Made by a program: the position numbers and the translations under genes. Below the pieces are notes generated by a model. It saw nothing but the letters and a program-made list of their open reading frames with translations, had not been told where the DNA came from and did not search any database. Of a DNA stretch of 64,000 nucleotides, positions 1 to 8,403 are shown piece after piece. Every line of letters starts with the position of its first letter. Position 1 is the stretch's first letter. The stretch spans positions 1 to 64,000 of the forward strand of contig NZ_JARNTW010000028.1 in the NCBI RefSeq assembly GCF_029433105.1. The letters are read 5' to 3'. This DNA comes from Runella sp. MFBS21 (GTDB lineage: Bacteria > Bacteroidota > Bacteroidia > Cytophagales > Spirosomataceae).

Positions 1-171
1 CATGGCAGTTGTGATTATCTAACGCCTGAGCAGGCTCATCAAATGAAGGGACCATTAACTAAAAGATGGAGAGCATCAAAACGTGAGAAAAAGCAAAAAG
101 TACAATTTTAGAAACTATTTCAGTGACTAAAAATGAATCCTAAATCTGTCAAGCTATTTCAGGGTGATACA
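1..171 (+). mobile_element. 3' end of an IS3-family insertion sequence (OrfB C-terminus plus right end)
   Basis: Frame 1 is open from the window edge to the stop at 109-111 and encodes a 36-residue tail (HGSCDYLTPEQAH, then a Lys/Arg-rich end). This is the usual C-terminus of IS3-group OrfB transposases, after the last catalytic Glu. The right terminal repeat is probably 147-171. Its reverse complement (TGTATCACCCTGAAATAG, then CTTGACA) matches 16 of 25 bases with the left end of the decayed IS3 copy at 12745. The catalytic part lies outside the window, so whether the element is intact cannot be judged. Confidence 0.7.
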
Positions 172-374
172 GCTTTTTCAGGCTGATTTTGCGGGAGGTG
201 TACCGATTTAAACCGTAGCGTATTTCGGTAAGCTTTTAGATATTCGTCACCCATTGACTTAAATAAGGACTTTGTGTAGCCCACCCCCAAACACACAGTA
301 ATCCCTGTAGGTAAGCAAAAGACCTTACGCTCCCTGCCCACTATTCAAAGCCTGTTTAGCTAAACACTACCTAT

Positions 375-420
375 TGACAAGGATAAAGTCCTTTCCGTTG
401 GTCGGACTCAATCCTTGTCA
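375..420. repeat. 46-nt nested inverted repeat (hairpin)
   Basis: TGACAAGGAT pairs perfectly with ATCCTTGTCA, and inside it AGTCC pairs with GGACT. The two stems are separated by a 2-nt mismatch, and the loop is about 12 nt. No T-run follows, so it is not an obvious intrinsic terminator. It could be a cruciform or a structured RNA. Confidence 0.5.
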
Positions 421-831
421 CGCACACAGGCATAGAATATACCTTTACACTCCTTGGCCTCTTTTGCTCACCTACGGCCTACTTTTGCAGCCGCACCCCA
501 CCCATTGATTTTAATAAGGACTAGTGTCTGGGCGACCCCGTCTTTTTTCTTTTCTTTCACAGCAAAAATAAAATCCATCTTCATACCTGCCAAGGTCAAG
601 CCCTTCGGGTGGCTGCACAAAAAATCTCCACCCTAAAGGGTAGTATTTTTTGCTTGCAAACCTTGTCCGGCATTGCGAGGGATTTTAAGGAAAAAGCGTG
701 AAAGAAAAGAAAAAAAATATTATTGGGGGAAAGGTGTATCTACTCTTTTCGCCCTAAGATACTTTGTGGATAGGGAGCTTTTTTGTCGCTGAAAGAAAAA
801 AATATTGCATAAGTGTTTGATAATAAATTGG

Positions 832-902
832 TTCCATATTTGGAATTAATTAATTTTTTGATTATTTTTACCATGTAATCATTCACAAAAAACCAACTTA
901 TT
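832..902 (+). promoter_or_regulatory. Duplicated leader, copy 1 (palindrome plus GTAATCATTCACA box)
   Basis: A near-palindrome TTCCATATTTGGAA is followed by an A/T-rich block containing TTTTTTGATTATTTTTAC and then GTAATCATTCACA just before the start codon. The same order and spacing recur upstream of the ArdC-like gene. The two downstream proteins also share their first six residues (MNTSVK). The palindrome is a good operator candidate, and the conserved A/T block probably contains the promoter. Confidence 0.5.
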
Positions 903-1268
903 ATGAACACGTCCGTAAAAACAGTAGATGTTTACTTAATTAACCCCATCGAAAAAACAATAACGATGGTAGCTCTACCTAAAAAAAATAAGCTTGATGA
1001 AATTTATAAGGTATTAGATTGTCAATTGATTGACTTTGTCAATGTTGGTGAAAATGATTTAGTTATTGATGATGAAGGGCTTTATGTAGAAAACCAAACT
1101 TATTTTACATGGATTGACCTTATTAAAGACGAAGAAGAAAATTATCAAGTCCTTATGAAACAAATTGCGGGTAAAACTTTATTTGTAGGTATTGACCAAG
1201 AAGGCAGTATTACAACTCCTACAATACCTATCGAAGAATTAAAATATTTCCATGTGAGATTTATTTAA
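903..1268 (+). CDS. Hypothetical plasmid protein, DUF3846-like
   Basis: A 121-residue acidic protein with no signal peptide or membrane segment. The arrangement (an early strand, a central NVGENDLVIDDEGL-type segment, then an NQTYF turn) is reminiscent of the small DUF3846 proteins found on plasmids and phages near antirestriction genes. I make that link only by general resemblance. The gene shares its upstream leader and its first six codons with the ArdC-like gene that follows, so the pair is probably co-regulated. Function unknown. Confidence 0.6.
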   Translation: MNTSVKTVDVYLINPIEKTITMVALPKKNKLDEIYKVLDCQLIDFVNVGENDLVIDDEGLYVENQTYFTWIDLIKDEEENYQVLMKQIAGKTLFVGIDQEGSITTPTIPIEELKYFHVRFI

Positions 1269-1287
1269 AAAAAACATAAAGTGTTTA

Positions 1288-1372
1288 AAAATAGATAGTT
1301 CCAAATTTGGAATTATCTATTTTTTTGATTATTTTTACTACGTAATCATTCACAAATAACCACTTTTTCATT
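1288..1372 (+). promoter_or_regulatory. Duplicated leader, copy 2 (extended palindrome plus GTAATCATTCACA box)
   Basis: The core TTCCAAATTTGGAA (1299-1312) is a perfect palindrome. It is extended by AAAAATAGATA on the left and TATCTATTTTT on the right, giving a 38-nt near-perfect inverted repeat ending in a T-run. It could therefore end transcription of the upstream gene as well as act as an operator. The GTAATCATTCACA box begins at 1342, just upstream of the ArdC start. Confidence 0.5.
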
Positions 1373-2281
1373 ATGAACACGTCAGTAAAAAATCCCGTAA
1401 ATTTTGACATCTATCAGGTGGTATCAGATGCTATTATTAACCAAATAGAGACAGGTACACCTCCTTGGAAAAAGCCCGTTTTAACGGTTCGTTTTGAGGA
1501 CGGTACAACCTTTAATCGTCCTTGTAATTTTGTTACAAAACGCCCCTATGAAGGCATTAATACCTTCCTTCTTTCTTGTACTCCGCATACAATACCCATG
1601 TTTTTAACCTTTAATCAGGTGCAAGCTTTGAAAGCAAGTGTAAAAAAAGGAGCCAAAGGGTATATCGTTGTATTTTGGAACAAAGAGACTTTTACCGAAA
1701 TAGGGGAGGACGGAAAAGAGAAGGAAAAAAGCCGTTTTTTTCTCAAATATCACAAAGTTTTTAACGTCGAGGATACTACCCTTGACTATGAGAAATACAT
1801 CGTTAGAGAGGACGCAAAGCCTAAAAAAGAAGCGGTTAGAATTCAAGCGTGTGAGGATATTATCAAAAGTTATGTAAATCCTCCTAAAATAGTCACTACT
1901 GAAACCGATATGTGTTATTTCCCTATTTCGGACAAAATAGCTATTCCTGCCTTCACTCGATTTAAAAAAGGCTCTGAATACTATCATGTACTTTTTCACG
2001 AAATGATACATAGCACAGGCCACCGTAGCCGCTTAAACCGTGAAGGAATTGAAGAGTTTAAAGGGTTTGGCTCTGCATCCTATTCTAAAGAGGAGCTAAT
2101 TGCAGAGCTTGGAGCCGCTTTTTTAGAGAAAATGGCTGGGATTGATACCCCCGAAATGTTAACCAACTCCGCAGCTTACATAAAGGGGTGGTTAAAGCCT
2201 TTAAAGGAGGATAAAAAGTTCTTCTTTGAAGCTTGTAGCAAGGCTACAAAAGCCGTAGAGTACATTTTAGGTACTTTCTAA
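1373..2281 (+). CDS. ArdC-like antirestriction protein (ssDNA-binding N-domain plus zincin-like metallopeptidase)
   Basis: A 302-residue protein with the two-domain ArdC layout. The N-terminal part (about 10-130, with the family-typical G-T-P-P-W-K-K segment and the N-R-P-Y-x-G-I-N-like stretch RPYEGINTFLLS) matches the ArdC ssDNA-binding domain. The C-terminal part (about 150-300) carries the zinc-protease motif HEMIHSTGH with a downstream Glu in KEELIAELGAAF. Proteins of this family protect incoming plasmid DNA during conjugation, acting in the recipient cytoplasm. A position at the edge of a transfer region fits that role. The start is fixed by the leader it shares with the preceding gene. 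Confidence 0.85.
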   Translation: MNTSVKNPVNFDIYQVVSDAIINQIETGTPPWKKPVLTVRFEDGTTFNRPCNFVTKRPYEGINTFLLSCTPHTIPMFLTFNQVQALKASVKKGAKGYIVVFWNKETFTEIGEDGKEKEKSRFFLKYHKVFNVEDTTLDYEKYIVREDAKPKKEAVRIQACEDIIKSYVNPPKIVTTETDMCYFPISDKIAIPAFTRFKKGSEYYHVLFHEMIHSTGHRSRLNREGIEEFKGFGSASYSKEELIAELGAAFLEKMAGIDTPEMLTNSAAYIKGWLKPLKEDKKFFFEACSKATKAVEYILGTF

Positions 2282-2531
2282 ACACTAAAAAAATAGTGCC
2301 TTGTAGCCCCTTTTAGCAGGGGGCTGCTTGCGCACATTTTCGTAAGGGGGTGATCCCCCTTAACCCCCCCCTTTTTGTTTTCTATTTTTTGCTCCTCCCT
2401 CGAAATCTTATTTAATCACCTAAAATACCACCTGTAAGCCTAGAAAGCTTGATTTTGTCCCATCCTTTTCTATGAAGAGTTCAATAGGTCGGTTTTTTAG
2501 CTTTTTCAACCGCTTACGAACGCATAAAAAA

Positions 2532-2555
2532 AGCCCTGCGACTTGTCGCAGGGCT
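2532..2555 (-). terminator. Hairpin terminator candidate (minus strand)
   Basis: AGCCCTGCGAC and GTCGCAGGGCT form an 11-bp perfect stem around a 2-nt centre. On the minus strand it is followed by a run of seven T, the layout of an intrinsic terminator. No minus-strand gene lies just upstream of it in that orientation, so it may be a relic. Confidence 0.5.
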
Positions 2556-2567
2556 AAATCATAATGA

Positions 2568-2591
2568 GTAATCATTCACATTAACCACTAT
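2568..2591 (+). promoter_or_regulatory. Orphan third copy of the GTAATCATTCACA leader box
   Basis: GTAATCATTCACATTAACCA precedes ATGATG, as in the two leaders upstream, but the frame closes after five codons (M-M-L-Q-I-stop). It probably marks a lost third gene of the same series, or a regulatory short peptide. The A/T block and the palindrome of the other two copies are absent. Confidence 0.4.
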
Positions 2592-2702
2592 GATGCTTCA
2601 AATATAAACCTAAATTTTTTTCTTCAAAAAGTTTGAGTGCTTATCCTTTTTGCCATAGACTCCAAATCTCACCGAAACATGGAGCAATTGCGCCTTTTTA
2701 AG

Positions 2703-2710
2703 TAAATTTG
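2703..2710 (+). promoter_or_regulatory. Candidate -7 box of the toxin cassette
   Basis: TAAATTTG matches the Bacteroidota -7 consensus TAnnTTTG and lies 20 nt upstream of the first start codon. No TTTG was found at the usual distance upstream, so support is partial. Confidence 0.35.
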
Positions 2711-2730
2711 ATTTTTAAAATAAAAAAAAC

Positions 2731-2961
2731 ATGGAAACAGTTATTAATCAGACTCATCAGGTGCAAGCTGCACTTGACAATATGGCGCAATCGATATACG
2801 AAGAAGCTAAACAAAACAAAGAACCGCTCTATATGAGTAGCCAAGGCCATGCCGTTGAGGTATGGCCGCATACGGAAAAAGTCTACATTCTTCTTACTGA
2901 GAAAGTCGCACAAAAGCTAGGTATTGATTATAAAACGCTGATCAGTGAAGTGCTAGAGTAA
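2731..2961 (+). CDS. Small protein, putative antitoxin of the zeta-toxin-like cassette
   Basis: A 76-residue soluble protein predicted mostly helical at the N-terminus. It has no recognised family. Its stop overlaps the start of the kinase-like toxin gene (ATG inside TAATG), and in this gene order the first small protein is commonly the antitoxin. The antitoxin role is inference from position only. Confidence 0.6.
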   Translation: METVINQTHQVQAALDNMAQSIYEEAKQNKEPLYMSSQGHAVEVWPHTEKVYILLTEKVAQKLGIDYKTLISEVLE

Positions 2962-3587
2962 TGGAAAACCCCAAATTTGTATTGGTCGCGGGAGGAAACG
3001 GTACCGGGAAAACTTCCTTTATCGACCGTAACGAGGCCTTTAAGGATTACGAAAAAATCCTACCTGATCGCATTAATCAGGAAATGCGCTTTAAAGATGC
3101 TTTTTCGCTCTCTCAGGAGGTCGCTGGGAGATTAGAAAAAGCAGTTGCTGAAAAAAAGAACATCGTCTTTGAGCATAACTTACACTCGAATTCAATGTTT
3201 GATAGGCTAAAGGCTTTAAAAACAAAAGGTTATGAAACACAGGTTTTGTTTCTAGGAGTTGATAAGGTCGAAACACAAAGAGATAGGGTAGACAATCGTG
3301 TTCGGAAAAATGAAGGGCATGATGTTGATTCTGATACGATTAGAGACCGTCGAGAAAAGGGATTTTCCAACATAAAATCAAACCTCGGTGTCGCTGATGT
3401 AACGATGATCATTGACAACTCTGCCAAGGCTCCGCAGGTAAACCTATCTTTTAAAGAAGGTATGCTTGTTGAGAAAAAACCTAATCTTGCCGAATGGGTC
3501 AAAAAAGAGTTTGAAGTACCTCTGAAAATACAAGAAAAACTAGGGGTAAAACCCGACGAAAACGATAAAATTAAATTTAAGTTATGA
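2961..3587 (+). CDS. Zeta-toxin-like / AAA P-loop kinase (COG4185-like)
   Basis: A 208-residue protein opening with a strand and Walker A (VAGGNGTGKTS, residues about 9-19), as in zeta toxins and the related COG4185 ATPases. It continues with FEHNLHSN, at the place where zeta toxins have their FETT-type segment, and R-x-x-x-N-E-G-H-D-V with a following D-x-I-R-D-R-R, matching the conserved G-H-D-I/V-x-x-x-x-I-x-x-R-x substrate-side motif. Zeta toxins phosphorylate UDP-sugar precursors of the cell wall; whether this one does is not shown. Genes overlap on both sides, making a tight three-gene unit. Confidence 0.75.
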   Translation: MENPKFVLVAGGNGTGKTSFIDRNEAFKDYEKILPDRINQEMRFKDAFSLSQEVAGRLEKAVAEKKNIVFEHNLHSNSMFDRLKALKTKGYETQVLFLGVDKVETQRDRVDNRVRKNEGHDVDSDTIRDRREKGFSNIKSNLGVADVTMIIDNSAKAPQVNLSFKEGMLVEKKPNLAEWVKKEFEVPLKIQEKLGVKPDENDKIKFKL

Positions 3588-3811
3588 ACGCTCAACAACT
3601 TAAAGCTTTTTTAAATCTTCCTGAAATTAGAGAGTCCCTCAATTGGATTGGTCTAGAAAGAGTCGTGGGCTTAAAGCCACGACGCATAAAAAGCGTTTGC
3701 GTAGGAAAAGGGGGGGATTTTCGACCTGATGAAGTCGAGAAGCTTAATAATTTCCTGCAAAAATTTAGCCATCTTATGAGCACCTATGAGGAGAGGGAGG
3801 AATATACATAG
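3584..3811 (+). CDS. Small protein overlapping the toxin gene, possible DNA-binding third component
   Basis: 75 residues; the start overlaps the toxin stop by 4 nt (ATGA). It has a helical N-terminus and a segment L-K-P-R-R-I-K-S-V rich in basic residues. No clear family. It may be a regulator or second antitoxin of the cassette, as three-component zeta-like operons exist; this is inference. Confidence 0.55.
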   Translation: MNAQQLKAFLNLPEIRESLNWIGLERVVGLKPRRIKSVCVGKGGDFRPDEVEKLNNFLQKFSHLMSTYEEREEYT

Positions 3812-4086
3812 TGATTTAGCGGGTATTAAAAACGACATTTTTCCTCCTGCTTTTCTGATTTCTTCTAATGCATCAATAGATTTTCATTTTATAGGAATCA
3901 AAGTGAGGCTACCCCCATTTGCTCTTTGGATGATGCTCATCAATGCAATATTGGAAATCCCTTTGCCATTAATAATCAAATTAGAATTGGCTACTAACCT
4001 TTCTAATTCTTCGATTTGTTTAAAGTTAATAGCGCCTTTAGTTTTTGTATCAAAACTGACTGACAATTCAGAAAGTTCACAGACTT
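3811..4086 (-). pseudogene. Possible remnant of a small protein interrupted by TGA
   Basis: The minus strand reads a coding-like stretch (FKQIEELERLVANS, then SNIALMSIIQ and GGSLTLIPIK). It meets an in-frame TGA and then continues in the same frame as KSIDALEEIRKAGGK. Continuation across the stop suggests a decayed gene. No family is recognised, so the call is weak. Confidence 0.3.
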
Positions 4087-4357
4087 AATTCTACACAAGG
4101 TATTCACAAACAAAAACATAACGAGAATACTTGCTAGGTTGAAAATGCATGTAAAAGGGCTAGTATTCTTTCTTAGAATCATTCCATAAAAAATAATCCT
4201 TTAAAATAATATAATGAATATCAATTATTTAAACTAAAGACATGGTACAAATTGGTCGAAATCAGAATTTATGATTTTGTCGTTTATTTAGCCTTAGGAA
4301 GTTTTTTCAGACTAAGCCTTAATGATACAAAATCCTTTAGATGTCACTGCTCTGTTA
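3812..4357. other. Region without an intact gene
   Basis: Only a possible minus-strand remnant is seen (next entry). From about 4090 to 4350 the DNA is A/T-rich with no open frame and no clear hairpin. It lies between two convergent units: the plus-strand toxin cassette and the minus-strand caspase operon. Confidence 0.4.
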
Positions 4358-5428
4358 TTAAAACTTAAACTCTTGGATTAAACTACCCGCCGACCAAGGT
4401 GTTTGAGTACCGTTTGTAAGTCGATAAACCGTTTTTGTAACTTCTCTCATTAATACTTCGATATCTACTCCAGCCCTTAGGTTTTCAAGTATTGCCTGAG
4501 TAAATACTCCGTTACGGCCTGTTCCATTTGAGGCTATGTCACCGGGCTGTGTTGCGTAGTAAACTTTCATAGTAGGAGGAGTACGCTCTACGGCCCTAAA
4601 TCCACGTGCTGCAATATCTCGGCTCCAACTTCGAAAGGGATTATTGCGGCAAGCATCCAAATAAACCAGATTGATTTTGGTTTTGAAACGGCGCATTTCT
4701 GAAAGAAGAAAATCAAGTGAAATAGCTTCAAATCGTGCATCCTCTGGAGCATCTAGTTTAGCTTCAATGGGAAGCAAATAGTTGATACCTTCGCTTTCTA
4801 TGCCATGTCCTGCATAAAAAAAGAGCGCAGTCTCACATGATTGCCCTTTTTTACTAAATTCTCTGATGGCGTGTTCTATTTGAGGCTTTGTAACATTCAC
4901 AACTGTAATGACTTCAAAATTAAGACTTTTTAGTTTTTTTGAAATATCCAAAGCATCGTTGACTGGTCGTTGCTGTAGAGATGTACTGTTTTGATACTCA
5001 GAATTGCCAACTACAAGTGCTATTCTTTTTTTTGAAAAAGAAGTTAGTGTAAGAGTAGAAGTTTGTTTAGTCGTAGAGCCTTTTGTAACAGTGACATATA
5101 AGGTATGGTCGCTGTTATTATCTATTTTTAAATTTGTTTCAAAACGGTTTTTATCACAACTCGCTTCGTCTATCAACACAATATTGCCATCTACCCATAC
5201 TTTAAAGTCTTTCTTTTCTAGTGGGGCATCGCAATGAGCCAAGACCACTATTCTCACATCTTGCCTATCATTTTCGACGATATTCTCACCAGTAATGACT
5301 GGTAACTCCCACGTTATTTTCTCCAAATTAATTGTGTTGACATAGAGTTGAGCATTGGTATTGGATAATGTGTTTATCCAAATAATCATCCAAATAAAAT
5401 ATCTATTAAGTGTAAAATAAGTTCTCAT
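4358..5428 (-). CDS. Exported caspase-like (C14) protein
   Basis: 356 residues: a Sec signal (about 1-26, ending NTNA-Q), a beta-rich domain (about 30-130) and a caspase p20-like domain from about 134. The domain opens with RIALVVGNSEY and carries the catalytic pair His208 (YAGHGIE) and Cys260 (YLDACRNNPF). The p10-like end finishes SAGSLIQEFKF. A folded protease acting in the periplasm or at the surface is expected. It is the last gene of a minus-strand operon, 4 nt behind the preceding gene. It closely resembles the C-terminal halves of the caspases at 16953 and 46754. Confidence 0.85.
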   Translation of the reverse strand: MRTYFTLNRYFIWMIIWINTLSNTNAQLYVNTINLEKITWELPVITGENIVENDRQDVRIVVLAHCDAPLEKKDFKVWVDGNIVLIDEASCDKNRFETNLKIDNNSDHTLYVTVTKGSTTKQTSTLTLTSFSKKRIALVVGNSEYQNSTSLQQRPVNDALDISKKLKSLNFEVITVVNVTKPQIEHAIREFSKKGQSCETALFFYAGHGIESEGINYLLPIEAKLDAPEDARFEAISLDFLLSEMRRFKTKINLVYLDACRNNPFRSWSRDIAARGFRAVERTPPTMKVYYATQPGDIASNGTGRNGVFTQAILENLRAGVDIEVLMREVTKTVYRLTNGTQTPWSAGSLIQEFKF

Positions 5429-5432
5429 GTCA

Positions 5433-6176
5433 TCAAAAATTGTAAGTTAAACTTATTTCAACGCCTTTGGTAGAAGGCATAAAGCTCAAAGCCTTAGTTT
5501 TTTTTCGTTTAGTTAGTAATAAATATGTTTCTAATCCAGCAGCAGCTACTGCAATCCCTACGAGGGTATTGAAAAGAGTCGGTTTTTTAGCCGCCAATAC
5601 CTCTTGATATGCTGTGTCCCATGTATCCTTGTCATTTTGGGATAACAATTGCCCATCAATTTGCGGAAGTGTATTTTGTAGGGCATTAAGTTTGCTTTTT
5701 TTTGCCATGAAGTTATTTCTAACTAGGAAAGCGGCAGCACCAGCGCCAATACCAATACCTGCTACTCCTAGTTTAAGCCTTAAAGAATGAGGATAAATTA
5801 TGGGAGAAGTTATGTTTTCTTTTTTAATAATATCTTTTGCGTACTTATTACAGTTCTCACTGTAAAGTAGTATGTCTACTTCACCCTCAATAAAAAAATT
5901 ATCTGCTTTATAATCCCAAACAATTTGTTTTTTTTCAGTTTTTACTTCGCTAATATCTCCACTAATTGTTGTTGCATTTAATGCCTCGTTTCTAGACTTT
6001 ACTATCACTTTTACAAACTTAATATTCAAACAAACTATGGGTTCCTTAACTTGATATTCTATAAATATTTTGCCGTCAGATTGTCGCAAATTGTCGGCCT
6101 TTATAATCTCCTGAGCCCTACCGTTAAACAAATTTAGCAAGCCGAAAATTGTTAGAATTAAACGCATTTTATTCAT
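5433..6176 (-). CDS. Exported/membrane hypothetical protein of the caspase operon
   Basis: 247 residues with a Sec signal (about 1-21), a beta-rich region to about 130, and two short hydrophobic segments (GVAGIGIGAGAAAFLV and LVGIAVAAAGLETYLLL) flanking a helical spacer. The order suggests a small envelope-anchored domain. No family recognised. It sits between the beta-propeller lipoprotein and the caspase with tight spacing, so it may be a partner of either. Confidence 0.65.
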   Translation of the reverse strand: MNKMRLILTIFGLLNLFNGRAQEIIKADNLRQSDGKIFIEYQVKEPIVCLNIKFVKVIVKSRNEALNATTISGDISEVKTEKKQIVWDYKADNFFIEGEVDILLYSENCNKYAKDIIKKENITSPIIYPHSLRLKLGVAGIGIGAGAAAFLVRNNFMAKKSKLNALQNTLPQIDGQLLSQNDKDTWDTAYQEVLAAKKPTLFNTLVGIAVAAAGLETYLLLTKRKKTKALSFMPSTKGVEISLTYNF

Positions 6177-6208
6177 GAATTTATAAATTAAAAAATATGA
6201 GAACTATA

Positions 6209-8206
6209 TCAGTCGGGGTATTTGGCAATGAATATATCATACCCACCAGAATGCGGCAATAAAGTAGTTCCATTAGAGAAAAGGGTAGCACTGTAAAAAC
6301 CTGTTAAAAATAACTGCGTCCCAGCAGTGTTAATAGTAATAGACCTAACACCATCGCTTCCCGAACTACCTAAGCTTCTCACAAATTTAAAATTGCCATT
6401 TGCGTCATATTGTGCAATAAATGCATCCGTATCTCCTAAAGTTCTAGCGGTGCTGGTCTCAAACAGACAATTATCACTAAATAATCCTGATACATAAATA
6501 TTCCCAATATTATCTATAATCATTTCATTTGCGCCATCAAATCCACTGCCTCCTGCTGTTTTGATCCACTCTAAGTTTAAAGTATTGATATTGTACTTTG
6601 CAAGGAATATGTCTCCTCCACCGCCACGATAATCGATGGCATTGTTACCATATTGAGTCCCTCCAATATTACCGGTAATGTACAAACCTCCGCCGCTAAT
6701 TTTTATGTCACTACCATATACAGGTGTTCCAGAATTAGCACTATGAAAGGCCATTAAATTACCATTGGCATTGTATTTTACAACAAAAATATCAGGAGTT
6801 GTATTAGAGGTATAAGTTGTTGATGCTCCTGAATAGGAACGAAATGTAGCTGGAGAGGAAAAATTACCAGTAATGTAAGCATTACCCTCACTATCAACGG
6901 CTAAATTGCTTGGAAAATCATTCTCAAAACCACCAGCAGACACTGCCCAAGTAGCATCACCGTTATAATTGAGTTTAGCAATGAAGATATCACTCTTGCC
7001 TAGGGTTCCTAATGCTTGTAAGGTAATGTCCCCTATTTTGGTAGATGTAGCTCCAAAAACTCCTGTTAAATAAATACCCGAATTATGAAGAGCTAGTGCT
7101 GTACCTCCTTCTGGACTATTGGCTCCATAGGTTTTACTCCATTGTAAAACCCCGTCTCGGTTATACTTGGCCACAAAGGCATCAGTAATGCCATTGATTG
7201 TTTTTCTTGCTACATTTCCGCTACTTACATCAGCAGGTGTGTTAAAAAAACCGGCATTGGTACTTACTTGCCCAGTTATATAAATATCCCCATTTACATC
7301 TATTACCATATCTCCTGATTCTTCATCCCCATCTCCAGTAATCCGTTGAACCCATGCTAAGTCCCCATTACTATTGAATTTTGAGATAAATACATCTTTA
7401 CCACCCGCAACACCTATTGAAGAAATACCAAATACAATACTAGAGGAATAAGTCCCAGAGATATAAACATTCCCTGAGGCATCTAAAACTACTTTTTGTC
7501 CAATATCATTGCCAGCCCCTCCTACTTTCCATGTCTTAAAATTTGCATTGGAGGAAATTCCCCGAATAGTGATTGTGGAAGCAAGGGTTCGAGTAACCTT
7601 TTCTCCACAAGTAGTTTCTATATCAGCGCTAATTGTATAATTACCAGAAGTAGAAAAAGTATAGTTAAAAATGTTGGCATCAGTCCGTGACTCTTGAGCT
7701 ATCATAGCAGTTCCTGATATTACTTTCCATAATACACTTTTTACATCTCCAGGACTTGTAGTCACAAGACCATAAGAGTAAGTGTTGTTACTAATACTCA
7801 ATGTATTAATAGCTGTTGGTAAATTACAAGTTTTTATATTGATGACAATAGTGGTACTCTGAATTGATTTAGTACCACATACCGTTTCTATTTCTGCACT
7901 AATTGTATAAGTACCCGCAGATACATAAGTGTAAGAAAAAGCACTAACATCATTTTTTTGTGTTTGCATAATGGTGGCACTTCCACTGGCAATTTTCCAA
8001 ACTACTGATTTTATATCTGAAGGAGTACTCACTGTAAGAGTATAAGAATACGTAGTTCCATTAACGAGTGTCCCCATAATGGCAGTAGGAGCGACACATG
8101 TTTTTAAACTTTTTTGTAATGGATCAGCCCATTCACACCCATTCAACACAATTATAAAAGACAAAATAGAACCTATTAAAATAAATTTTTTATTAGAAAT
8201 GGCCAT
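6209..8206 (-). CDS. Lipoprotein with two PKD-like domains and an SBBP beta-propeller
   Basis: 665 residues. A signal peptide ends in a lipobox-like L-N-G-C (Cys24), so it is probably lipid-anchored. Two PKD-like Ig folds follow (about 35-125 and 128-215, each with S-Y-T/G-L and a G-x-Y-T-I-S-A-x-I-E-T pattern). Then come seven or so repeats of the type D-x-x-G-N-x-Y-I-T-G with F-x-S/T in between, the SBBP/seven-bladed propeller signature (about 225-660). Such proteins are surface ligand-binding scaffolds. It is first in the operon, behind a well-formed promoter, and presumably defines the ligand side of a protease module; that is inference. Confidence 0.8.
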   Translation of the reverse strand: MAISNKKFILIGSILSFIIVLNGCEWADPLQKSLKTCVAPTAIMGTLVNGTTYSYTLTVSTPSDIKSVVWKIASGSATIMQTQKNDVSAFSYTYVSAGTYTISAEIETVCGTKSIQSTTIVINIKTCNLPTAINTLSISNNTYSYGLVTTSPGDVKSVLWKVISGTAMIAQESRTDANIFNYTFSTSGNYTISADIETTCGEKVTRTLASTITIRGISSNANFKTWKVGGAGNDIGQKVVLDASGNVYISGTYSSSIVFGISSIGVAGGKDVFISKFNSNGDLAWVQRITGDGDEESGDMVIDVNGDIYITGQVSTNAGFFNTPADVSSGNVARKTINGITDAFVAKYNRDGVLQWSKTYGANSPEGGTALALHNSGIYLTGVFGATSTKIGDITLQALGTLGKSDIFIAKLNYNGDATWAVSAGGFENDFPSNLAVDSEGNAYITGNFSSPATFRSYSGASTTYTSNTTPDIFVVKYNANGNLMAFHSANSGTPVYGSDIKISGGGLYITGNIGGTQYGNNAIDYRGGGGDIFLAKYNINTLNLEWIKTAGGSGFDGANEMIIDNIGNIYVSGLFSDNCLFETSTARTLGDTDAFIAQYDANGNFKFVRSLGSSGSDGVRSITINTAGTQLFLTGFYSATLFSNGTTLLPHSGGYDIFIAKYPD

Positions 8207-8279
8207 ATCAATGTAGAGGTTAAAAGGTATTATGAGGATTTTCTTATAAAGAAGGTAAGGAACTGTATTTTATAGACAA

Positions 8280-8310
8280 CAAACTTATAACTAAAGGGGT
8301 GTAATTCAAA
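8280..8310 (-). promoter_or_regulatory. Bacteroidota-type promoter of the lipoprotein-caspase operon
   Basis: Read on the minus strand, TTTG (8310-8307), a 19-bp spacer and TAAGTTTG (8287-8280) exactly match the TTTG-N19-TAnnTTTG promoter of Bacteroidota. It lies about 75 nt upstream of the lipoprotein start. A triple TTTAG repeat sits nearby at 8340-8358. Confidence 0.6.
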
Positions 8311-8403
8311 ACTATTTGTTTAAAAAAAATAATCATTTTTTTAGTTTAGTTTAGTTTATATTTTTACTTAATTATTTATTCAACAAACCTTAATAAGCAC
8401 AAA

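Larger units (their letters stand above)
172..902. other. Gene-free stretch with structured repeats
   Basis: No convincing coding region is seen. The open frames here are short and have no family resemblance. Two imperfect direct repeats (249-278 and 503-532) share ACCCATTGA, a TAAATAAGGACT-like core and TGTGT. A strong hairpin lies between them. The stretch could be the decayed flank of the neighbouring IS, or a former noncoding RNA locus; I cannot decide. Confidence 0.4.
2282..2702. other. Intergenic region with hairpins and an orphan leader
   Basis: No gene is seen. After the ArdC stop there is an AGCCCC/GGGGCT hairpin (2305-2325) and an AAGGGGG-TGAT-CCCCCTT hairpin (2344-2361), which may help end ardC transcription. 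Further on come a strong terminator-like hairpin and a third copy of the GTAATCATTCACA box, followed by only a five-codon open frame. Confidence 0.5.

Noticed and set aside
159-636. Two 60-codon frames (minus 159-341, plus 454-636)
   Set aside because: Composition is unlike proteins of the neighbours, they lie across structured repeats, and neither has a plausible start site.
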